DNA of 64,000 bases from Candidatus Sphingomonas phytovorans. Its GTDB lineage: Bacteria > Pseudomonadota > Alphaproteobacteria > Sphingomonadales > Sphingomonadaceae. The notes beneath the pieces were generated by a model, which worked only from the letters and a program-made list of their open reading frames with translations, ran no database searches and was not told the origin of the DNA. Position numbers and translations under genes: made by a program. This document shows positions 35,977 through 43,905 of the stretch, piece after piece. The first letter of the stretch is position 1. Every line of letters begins with the position of its first letter. Location of the stretch: positions 3,040,501 through 3,104,500 of the forward strand of contig CP119314.1 in NCBI GenBank assembly GCA_029202385.1, given 5' to 3'.

Positions 35977-36155
35977 CGATCCCACAGTCTATCGAACCGC
36001 GTACATGATTAAAACCACTATGGTGCAAATTGTCAGCCCGTACAGGCACCTACGAGTGTCCTGACAGTCTGGACTCCAGTCATCCGCCTGTGGCATTGGG
36101 CGCGCAACAGATCACCCGCTTGTAGATCTGACGATTCGGGCCGCGCCAAACAATC

Positions 36156-36173
36156 GCCTCTGCACGCAGAGGC
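36156..36173 (+). promoter_or_regulatory. Perfect dyad just upstream of the cassette's first gene
   Basis: GCCTCTGC-AC-GCAGAGGC, an 8-base perfect inverted repeat with a 2-base centre, ends 13 bases before the first ATG. A good ribosome site GGAGG at 36177-36181 falls in that gap, so the dyad sits where an operator or a leader hairpin could block initiation. Confidence 0.4.
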
Positions 36174-36186
36174 AGCGGAGGCTCGA

Positions 36187-36498
36187 ATGCAAAAAAGCGA
36201 CACCCGGCAAAAACCTTTATTATCCCCCAATATGATCTGCATTGCACAGGATGCAACCAGCTCTACCTTCAGCAACATCACGGCGGGGCACTCCATTTTC
36301 GGAGCGTCAAGCTTCTTCAACTCCGCCTTTCATCGCAGCAATTTCGAAAGCGCCCATTTCAGCGCCTGCGAATTCGACGGCGCCGTCATTGAGAATTGCT
36401 CGCTGCGCGCCGTGCAATTGAAGAATTGCGATGTCGATGGGCTGGTGATCGACGGCATCAACATTGGCTCGCTGCTTAAACTTCTGCTCGTGAAATAA
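36187..36498 (+). CDS. Small pentapeptide-repeat protein, first gene of the peptide-modification cassette
   Basis: A 103-residue protein. From about residue 25 to 95 it follows the pentapeptide-repeat register with a hydrophobic centre every fifth residue, for example SNFES-AHFSA-CEFDG-AVIEN-CSLRA-VQLKN-CDVDG-LVIDG. Such repeats form a right-handed quadrilateral beta-helix. At about 14 repeats it is a short, possibly capping or dimerising, helix. It has no tyrosine and no signal peptide. Its base composition is visibly less GC-rich than the surroundings, a sign of separate origin. A GGAGG site precedes the ATG. The next gene starts 11 bases after its stop. Its role in the cassette is unknown; a scaffold, partner or second substrate are all possible. 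Confidence 0.7.
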   Translation: MQKSDTRQKPLLSPNMICIAQDATSSTFSNITAGHSIFGASSFFNSAFHRSNFESAHFSACEFDGAVIENCSLRAVQLKNCDVDGLVIDGINIGSLLKLLLVK

Positions 36499-36502
36499 GG
36501 AG
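36497..36502 (+). promoter_or_regulatory. Strong ribosome binding site of the Lys-Glu repeat gene
   Basis: AAGGAG overlaps the stop codon of the pentapeptide-repeat gene and lies seven bases before the ATG at 36510. It fixes that start and predicts high, coupled translation, as expected of a peptide substrate relative to the overlapping enzyme genes that follow. Confidence 0.7.
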
Positions 36503-36509
36503 CGAAACA

Positions 36510-37019
36510 ATGTCCAACGAACAGTCAGAGCCCACCCCGTTCATCGGCGCGACGCATCGCCACGACCTGCTGGCGCAACTCGCGGGAACCCGTATCCGCG
36601 CGTTCGACAGCGCGGTTAACGACGCCGTCGCCAACGGAATCCGCGCCCCGGAAAAGGCCAAGCTCGACGGCAAGAATGGCGGCATGGACGGCATCGCCGT
36701 CAGCCTTGGCGGCATCGAGGTCGCCGACGAAACTGTCTTTTCTCCCTGGCAGCCGCCCAAATTCCCCAAAGGCAAGGAGAGCAAGGAAGGCAAGGAGCAG
36801 AAAGACTCCAAGGAAGGCAAGGAGGGCAAGGAATCCAAGGATTCCAAGGAAGCCGGCAAGGAGACCTCCGACGGCGGCAAGATGGCGGGAAGCGAGGCAT
36901 CGGACCCGTTCAGCCGCTTCGGCGAGGTGGAGGTGCTGAACTGGACGCTGATGAACCGGGTTGCGCAGCAGCAGGCCAACGCCGTCCGGGGGTTCGTCAA
37001 GAGTGTCCAGCTGTTCTGA
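36510..37019 (+). CDS. Putative precursor protein with nine X-Lys-Glu/Asp repeats
   Basis: A 169-residue protein with no recognised domain. Residues 1-80 form a leader-like part (FIGATHRHDLLAQLAG, then RIRAFDSAVNDAV) ending in SPWQPPKFPK. Residues 88-114 are nine uninterrupted tripeptides of the form (G/S/Q)-Lys-(Glu/Asp). GKETSDGGK and then a hydrophobic tail EVEVLNWTLMNRVAQQQ follow. It contains no tyrosine or cysteine. The regular Lys/acid alternation would suit side-chain amide crosslinking by the ATP-grasp enzyme encoded downstream, as in graspetides, but none of the known graspetide core motifs is present. It could instead be a disordered structural protein. No secretion signal is seen. 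Confidence 0.6.
   Translation: MSNEQSEPTPFIGATHRHDLLAQLAGTRIRAFDSAVNDAVANGIRAPEKAKLDGKNGGMDGIAVSLGGIEVADETVFSPWQPPKFPKGKESKEGKEQKDSKEGKEGKESKDSKEAGKETSDGGKMAGSEASDPFSRFGEVEVLNWTLMNRVAQQQANAVRGFVKSVQLF
36771..36851 (+). repeat. Nine tandem 9-base coding repeats (X-Lys-acid)
   Basis: Nine in-frame 9-base units encode (G/S/Q)-K-(E/D). Codons vary (AAG/AAA, GAG/GAA/GAC/GAT, GGC/AGC/TCC), so the amino-acid pattern is better kept than the DNA. This points to selection on the peptide rather than recent slippage. Confidence 0.8.
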
Positions 37020-37053
37020 CGCCGGGGAAGCGCACGACGCCCTTGACAATGCA

Positions 37054-37824
37054 GTGCTGATCGTGAGCGAACCGGGCGACAGTTTCGCCGACGCGCTGGC
37101 CGGCCCGATTTCAGCGGCCGGCCGGACCCCGGTTCGCCTCGATGCGACAACAGCGGCACGACGCTTCTCGGTCATGGTGCGGGATGGCGATGCGACGGTC
37201 GTGCCGCGCGTGCCGATGGTCATCCGCGCGCCACGCCTGTCAGCGACGCAAAGCGCCGATGCGCGCTTCCTGCAGGGCGAGGCGCTGGCGGCGCTGTGGG
37301 CGATCGGCGCGCTGAGTAGCGCACCGGTACTCGGTCGCCCGGGGCCGATGGGCTTTGGCGGCGGTTGCAGCCTGTCGGCCTCGGTGAACGAGTTGCGCGG
37401 CGGCCTGCCTACCGATCGCATGGAGATATTCCTGCAAGGCGCGACATGGCCGCAACGCGACACGGGCTGGTATTTCAAATCGCCCGATTCCCTTGAACCG
37501 CTGAGCCATGATCAGCATGCTGCCTATCCCGGGCCGCAACGCGGACGCCATGTCAGGCCGGGGGAGCAATATGAGGTCGTGCTGGTGCTTGGCCGGGACG
37601 CCTGGTGCCGGAGCGGACAGCAGGTCGCCGGCTATGACCTGTCGGCGGACAGCGTGACGCTGGCCGATCGGCTCGGGCTCGACATGGCGCTCGTCATCTG
37701 GGCGCTGTCGGAGGATCTGAGCGACCCTTATCTCGCGCGCATCACGCCATGGCCGCACCGCGAGGACATCGATTTCGCCTGGGACGCGTTTGCCGCCGCC
37801 GCCGTCGCGCACCTGACCCGATGA
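37054..37824 (+). CDS. Probable degenerate ATP-grasp-fold protein of the cassette
   Basis: About 256 residues from a GTG at 37054, which is approximate; a second GTG is at 37063, and an upstream ATG would overlap the precursor gene. The N-terminus VLIVSEPGDSFADAL looks like the first strand of a pre-ATP-grasp domain. The middle (VIRAPRLS...LAALWAIGALSSAPVLGRPGPM) lines up in pattern with YVRPIDLS...QALNAWLESIGEAIVINRPGHF of the next gene. The end (DRLGLDMALVIWAL...LARITPWPH) parallels ARDMGLIFSGWD...LLEANPMPG. The catalytic Glu-x-Asn is missing. I infer a non-catalytic partner of the active ligase. Its stop overlaps the ligase start (ATGA). Confidence 0.5.
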   Translation: MLIVSEPGDSFADALAGPISAAGRTPVRLDATTAARRFSVMVRDGDATVVPRVPMVIRAPRLSATQSADARFLQGEALAALWAIGALSSAPVLGRPGPMGFGGGCSLSASVNELRGGLPTDRMEIFLQGATWPQRDTGWYFKSPDSLEPLSHDQHAAYPGPQRGRHVRPGEQYEVVLVLGRDAWCRSGQQVAGYDLSADSVTLADRLGLDMALVIWALSEDLSDPYLARITPWPHREDIDFAWDAFAAAAVAHLTR

Positions 37825-38705
37825 TCATCGCGATCGGCCTGGGCACTGATCCGACCATCCGCCATTTCGTGGCGCAATGCCGGGCAAGCGGCACCGAGGT
37901 GGAACTTGTCGACCTGCATGATCTGGCGCTGGCCGACTGGATGTTCCCGCTGCCCGGCCAGGACGCGATCTGGCGTGACGGCGGGACGGAGCGGCACCTG
38001 CCCGCCCGCGGCCGATATTATGTCCGCCCGATCGACCTGTCGTCGGTAGTCGAGTCGCGGCGCGACAGCCTGTCGTGGCAGTCGATGGTCCAGGCCCTGA
38101 ACGCGTGGCTTGAAAGCATCGGCGAGGCGATCGTCATCAACCGGCCGGGCCATTTCCAGGACAATGGGTCGAAGCCGCTGCACGAGGCGCTGCTGGCGCG
38201 CAGCGGTTTCCTGGTGCCCCCGTCACTCACCAGCTCCGACGCAGCGACATTGTCCGCCTTTGCCCGAGCGCCGTCGATCGTGAAGACCATTTCCGGCGCC
38301 CGTGCCGATTGCTGGGGCGTGACGCCGGACGACTTCGCGACTTTCCGGCCGGAAAGCGGGCCGGTCCACCTGCAGCGACGGGTGGAGGGCGCCGACGTGC
38401 GTGCCCATGTCGTCGGCGATACCGTGCTCGCGCTGCGCATCGACAGCGAGGCGACCGACTATCGTATCGATGGCGAGGCGACCTATGCCCCGGTCACGCT
38501 GCCGGATGCGCTGACCGAACGCATGACGCGCACGGCGCGCGACATGGGACTGATCTTTTCCGGCTGGGATTTCAAGGTCGACCGGGACGGGCAATATTGG
38601 CTCCTCGAAGCCAATCCGATGCCCGGCTATAATTCCTACGACAAGCGGCTGGACGGCAGCATCACCGCCGCGCTCGTCGCGCTGCTGACCGAGGTGCGGC
38701 GATGA
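37821..38705 (+). CDS. ATP-grasp ligase, RimK/graspetide-type
   Basis: A 294-residue ATP-grasp enzyme starting at the ATG that overlaps the previous stop. It has an N-terminal pre-ATP-grasp domain (MIIAIGLGTDPT to about residue 130). The nucleotide-binding lysine is in SIVKTISG (Lys155), and LQRRVEGADVRAHVVGD (184-200) includes the typical E-G-x-D-x-R. Metal-binding acids are Asp250 (SGWDFKVD) and Glu263/Asn265 (LLEANPMPG). The size and layout match MvdC/MvdD-like ligases that make ester or amide links in ribosomal peptides, and also RimK-type glutamate ligases. Next to a Lys-Glu repeat protein, the first is favoured. Confidence 0.75.
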   Translation: MIIAIGLGTDPTIRHFVAQCRASGTEVELVDLHDLALADWMFPLPGQDAIWRDGGTERHLPARGRYYVRPIDLSSVVESRRDSLSWQSMVQALNAWLESIGEAIVINRPGHFQDNGSKPLHEALLARSGFLVPPSLTSSDAATLSAFARAPSIVKTISGARADCWGVTPDDFATFRPESGPVHLQRRVEGADVRAHVVGDTVLALRIDSEATDYRIDGEATYAPVTLPDALTERMTRTARDMGLIFSGWDFKVDRDGQYWLLEANPMPGYNSYDKRLDGSITAALVALLTEVRR

Positions 38706-39421
38706 TCGCCGTCACCGATTTGCTCGATGCCGAAGGCTGCCGCTCCGTGGTCGAACGCGTGGCCGGCAACCGGCACAATTGGATCGACCGCAGCCCGCGC
38801 GGCGATTCGACCTTCTTCACGCTTGGGCGGGCAAGCTATCTCGACGCGTGCCCGCCGGACGCCGATCCGGACCGCAACTATTACGGCAGGATCGACGCCG
38901 CGAACGGCGACCTGATGGCGCTGTTCGGCGATCTCTACACCTCCCTGCTCGACCGGCTGTCCGTCGAATTGCAGGGGGAGGCGGTGCTGGCCGACGGGCT
39001 TGCCATTCCCGGGTTCCACATCTTCCTGGGCAGCGGCATCCTTGGCGCCGGGAAAAGCGGCCGGCATTTCGATATCCAGTATGAAAGCCTGCGCCTCCCG
39101 CCCGGCCCGGTCGAGGACGATCCGGTATCGTTCACGCTGGCGCTCGAACTGCCGGCGGAAGGCAGCGGCCTCGACCTGTGGGACGTCACGGTCGAGGATT
39201 TCGACCGGGCGTTCAAGGCCGGCCGAGTCGCGACGCTCGACGACATGGCCCGACGCCGGACCCTTGCCTATCATCCCTATTCGGTCGGGCGATTGCTGAT
39301 TCATCGCGGGCTGTGGCTTCACCGGATATCGTCGCCCGGCACCATCCATGGCGACGATCGCCGGATTACGCTGCAAGGGCACGCCTTGCGCATCGCCGGC
39401 CGCTGGAACCTCTACTGGTGA
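38702..39421 (+). CDS. 2-oxoglutarate/Fe(II)-dependent oxygenase, first of two
   Basis: A 239-residue protein coupled to the ligase gene by an ATGA overlap. The double-stranded beta-helix iron motif is visible: His122 and Asp124 in GRHFDIQYE, the distal His at 207 (or 201) in LLIHRGLWLHRIS, and the oxoglutarate-binding arginine at 221 in DDRRITLQGH. GFHIFLGSGILG precedes the first ligands. Such enzymes hydroxylate or desaturate unactivated carbons using O2 and oxoglutarate. In this cassette a likely target is a side chain of the repeat protein (lysine, glutamate or serine); this is inference. It ends in GTGA, overlapping the next gene's start. Confidence 0.7.
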   Translation: MIAVTDLLDAEGCRSVVERVAGNRHNWIDRSPRGDSTFFTLGRASYLDACPPDADPDRNYYGRIDAANGDLMALFGDLYTSLLDRLSVELQGEAVLADGLAIPGFHIFLGSGILGAGKSGRHFDIQYESLRLPPGPVEDDPVSFTLALELPAEGSGLDLWDVTVEDFDRAFKAGRVATLDDMARRRTLAYHPYSVGRLLIHRGLWLHRISSPGTIHGDDRRITLQGHALRIAGRWNLYW

Positions 39422-40056
39422 GCGACCTCCGCAGATCGGCCTATCCGGCGCGGCCAATGGCCGAGGCGATGCCCGCCCCCCCGGCACTCGTCCTGCCCGA
39501 CGCGCTGCCCGAAGCCGATGCGGCGGCGCTGCTCGCCTTCGCGATCGCCAGCGAGGCGATGTTCGGCGATGCGCTGACCTTGTCGACACACCTGCAACTG
39601 CATGCCGGACGGCATCGCAGCGCGAAGACGCTGGCGCAGCACGAGGCGCATCGCGACCTGGTGGCCAGGATCGCCCTTAGGCACGGCGACGCGCTTCGCG
39701 CACGCTTCGGCGACCGGATCGTGACGGCGGCGGTCGAGGAATCCGAGCTCGCCGCGAGCGGTGACGGTGACTGGTTCGGCCCGCACCGCGATGACGGCGC
39801 CGCGCCCGTCGCGCACCGGACGTTCACCATCGTCGTCTATCTTCATCGTTTTCCCTGCCGGTTTGCCGGTGGCGAGCTCACCCTGCACGGTTTTCAGAAT
39901 ACGGCGCGGCAACGCTTCGGCCCGGTGCAGACCATCGCGCCGCGCCACAATGTCGCGGCGATCTTCCCGTCGAACACCCTGCACGAGATCCTGCCGGTGG
40001 CGTTACCCACCGCCTGCTTCGCCGACCGGCGCTTCGCCCTCACCAGCTGGATCTGA
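39418..40056 (+). CDS. 2-oxoglutarate/Fe(II)-dependent oxygenase, second of two
   Basis: A 212-residue protein if the GTG at 39418 (GTGA overlap with the preceding stop) is used. An ATG at 39457 would remove 13 residues. It has the classical motif set of the prolyl-hydroxylase-like superfamily: His123 and Asp125 in WFGPHRDDG, VVYLHRFPCRFAGGELTLHG, the distal His189 in FPSNTLHEILPV, and Arg204/205 in DRRFALTSWI. It differs clearly in sequence from the first oxygenase, so the two probably modify different positions or act in sequence. Three bases separate its stop from the sulfotransferase start. Confidence 0.8.
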   Translation: MSDLRRSAYPARPMAEAMPAPPALVLPDALPEADAAALLAFAIASEAMFGDALTLSTHLQLHAGRHRSAKTLAQHEAHRDLVARIALRHGDALRARFGDRIVTAAVEESELAASGDGDWFGPHRDDGAAPVAHRTFTIVVYLHRFPCRFAGGELTLHGFQNTARQRFGPVQTIAPRHNVAAIFPSNTLHEILPVALPTACFADRRFALTSWI

Positions 40057-40059
40057 AGG

Positions 40060-40764
40060 ATGTACGGCATCAGCCGGGGCTACATCATCGCGGCACTGCC
40101 CCGCACGGGCAGCTTCCTGCTCTGCGACATGCTGGCGAGGCTCGGGTCGGTCGGCTATCCGCAGGAATATGGCCTGCCGGAAGATGAGGCGACATGGTCC
40201 GGCCATCACGGCCATGCCAGCCATCTTTCCTATTTCTACGACTTCTTCCGTTTCTGCTCGACGCCCAACGGGGTGTTCGGCTGCAAGCTGATGTGGTCGC
40301 AGTTCGCTGGCCTCCACCATGACATCAGGCGCTATACCCGCATCGAAGGACAGGGCCTCGAGCCGATCGAGGCGATGACGGGACCGATCAGGCTCGTCTT
40401 CCTCGACCGACGCGATACCGTCATGCAGGCGATATCGCTGGTACGGGCGATGGAGACCAACATCTGGTCGTCCCATCGGACCCTCCCGCCGCCACCACTG
40501 GCCTATAGCGGCGCCGCGATCGCCGACGCCATCGAGGTGATCGGAGAAAATCGCCGTCAATGGGAAAGCTTCTTCGCCCGCCACGCGATCGATCCGCTGC
40601 GCCTGTTCTATGAGGATGTGGCGCAGGGCGACGTCGCGGCGCTGTTCCCGTTTCTGGGAGTGGAGGCGCCGGACCGGCCAACCCATGCCACCCGGCTCAA
40701 GCGTCAGGCCGACGACCAGTCGCGCGCGTGGCGCGACCGCTTCCTCATCGAGAATGCGGCCTGA
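40060..40764 (+). CDS. Stf0-like PAPS-dependent sulfotransferase
   Basis: A 234-residue sulfotransferase. The 5'-phosphosulfate loop is PRTGSFLLCDMLARLG (residues 14-29), followed by GYPQEYG as in Stf0 enzymes (GxPxEYF). The 3'-phosphate site is VFLDRRDTVMQAISLVRA (113-130), with the conserved Arg/Ser. Stf0 family members sulfate sugar or lipid hydroxyls such as trehalose. In this cassette the acceptor may be a hydroxyl on the modified peptide, for example serine or a hydroxylated lysine, since the candidate substrate has no tyrosine. The stop abuts the stop of the convergent reductase gene with no spacer, marking the cassette's end. Confidence 0.78.
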   Translation: MYGISRGYIIAALPRTGSFLLCDMLARLGSVGYPQEYGLPEDEATWSGHHGHASHLSYFYDFFRFCSTPNGVFGCKLMWSQFAGLHHDIRRYTRIEGQGLEPIEAMTGPIRLVFLDRRDTVMQAISLVRAMETNIWSSHRTLPPPPLAYSGAAIADAIEVIGENRRQWESFFARHAIDPLRLFYEDVAQGDVAALFPFLGVEAPDRPTHATRLKRQADDQSRAWRDRFLIENAA

Positions 40765-41781
40765 TCAGACCTTGACGATGCCGCGGTCGATCAGGCTTCG
40801 CGCGGTGTCGACGATCGAGTCCGCCGCCGGCCGGGTTTTCCAGCCAAGCGTCGCAAGCGAGTGGCCCGAATCGACCGCCCGGCTCCTGCCCAGCTCCCCG
40901 GTGACCTGCCTGATACTCGAATCGAACAGGGCCATCAGCCTGATCACGACATCCGGAATCCCCCGCTTCGGCACCTTGCGCGCCTCGGAACCGAGCCGCT
41001 CGCGCAATATCTCCCCGACCTCCCGCATCATCATGAATGGCCCGGCGCCGATGAAGCGCTCGTTCGCCATTCCCGGCGCGGTCAGCGCGCGAACATGCAG
41101 GTCGGCGAGATCGCGCACGTCGACCACCGCGAAGCCGAGGCGCGGGAAACCCGGCATCGATCCGTCGATCAGGCGCTTCACGAATTCGATCGAGGCGGAG
41201 AAATCGTCGCTCATCAACGGCCCCAGCACAGCGGACGGGTTGACCGTGCAGAACTCCATCGCGCCGCCATTCATTGCCACCCAATCCCGCGCCGCGCGCT
41301 CCGCGATCGTCTTGGATTTGACATAGGCGCCCAGGCCCGGCGCGGTCACATCGGTCCAGTCGGCCTCGGTATAGGGCCGGTCGATTCCCTGACGGCCATA
41401 GGCAATGGCCGCCACGGAAGAGGTCATCACGAACCGCTTCACCCCCGCCGCCGACGCGAAGCGCAGCGCCCGCAGCGCGCCTTCCCGCGCCGGCACGATC
41501 AGCTCGTCCTCATGGCTGACGGCATTCGGGGGAAAGGGCGAGGCGACGTGCGCGACATGGCTGCACCCGGCGACCGCCTCGGCCCAGCCGGCATCGTCCA
41601 TCAGGTCGGCGGCGAAGAAACGAACCGACGCTTCGGGCACGCCGAGCGCAGCGCGCACTTCCGCCTCACGCTTCAGCGAGCGAACGGTGGCGTTGATCGT
41701 CCACCCCTTGCTCGCCAGCTCGCGGATCAGATATCCGGCAATATAGCCGCTGCCGCCCGTCACCAGGATCGTGCCCGTCAT
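40765..41781 (-). CDS. NAD(P)-dependent epimerase/dehydratase, dihydroflavonol-reductase-like
   Basis: A 338-residue extended SDR. The N-terminal [15 protein letters not shown] binds the nucleotide. [22 protein letters not shown] and the catalytic YVKSK (about residues 177-181) follow in the order of dihydroflavonol-4-reductase/cinnamoyl-CoA-reductase-like proteins. It should reduce an aldehyde or ketone in the cytoplasm; the bacterial substrate is unknown. It is divergent from acsA (110 bases between starts) and convergent with the sulfotransferase. Confidence 0.85.
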   Translation of the reverse strand: MTGTILVTGGSGYIAGYLIRELASKGWTINATVRSLKREAEVRAALGVPEASVRFFAADLMDDAGWAEAVAGCSHVAHVASPFPPNAVSHEDELIVPAREGALRALRFASAAGVKRFVMTSSVAAIAYGRQGIDRPYTEADWTDVTAPGLGAYVKSKTIAERAARDWVAMNGGAMEFCTVNPSAVLGPLMSDDFSASIEFVKRLIDGSMPGFPRLGFAVVDVRDLADLHVRALTAPGMANERFIGAGPFMMMREVGEILRERLGSEARKVPKRGIPDVVIRLMALFDSSIRQVTGELGRSRAVDSGHSLATLGWKTRPAADSIVDTARSLIDRGIVKV

Positions 41782-41891
41782 CGCCGCACTCCACCGTCGT
41801 TCGAACGGGTTTTACATTGAAACGGAAGTCGCGCCAAGCCGGGCTTGCAATCGCTTCGCCCCCCGGCAAAGAGAGCGCGCAGGAGAACGCC

Positions 41892-43832
<1,941 letters not shown>

Positions 43833-43905
43833 TATTACATCGAGATTGCGACCCCTCAGGCGCACTGCTATCCAGCGGCAATACACTCATATTTAGGGGT
43901 TGCCC

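Noticed and set aside
36771..36851. The Lys-Glu tract as a CRISPR-like or slippage-only DNA repeat
   Set aside because: Units are only nine bases, without spacers, and codon choice varies while the peptide stays regular, so it is a coding repeat.
36510..37019. The repeat protein as a standard microviridin or plesiocin-type precursor
   Set aside because: The known core motifs for those classes are absent and the leader lacks a recognisable conserved ligase-binding sequence, so only a looser graspetide-like label is used.
36187..40764. The cassette as part of a prophage or integrative element
   Set aside because: No integrase, transposase, phage structural gene or tRNA target is nearby, and no direct repeats bounding it were seen.
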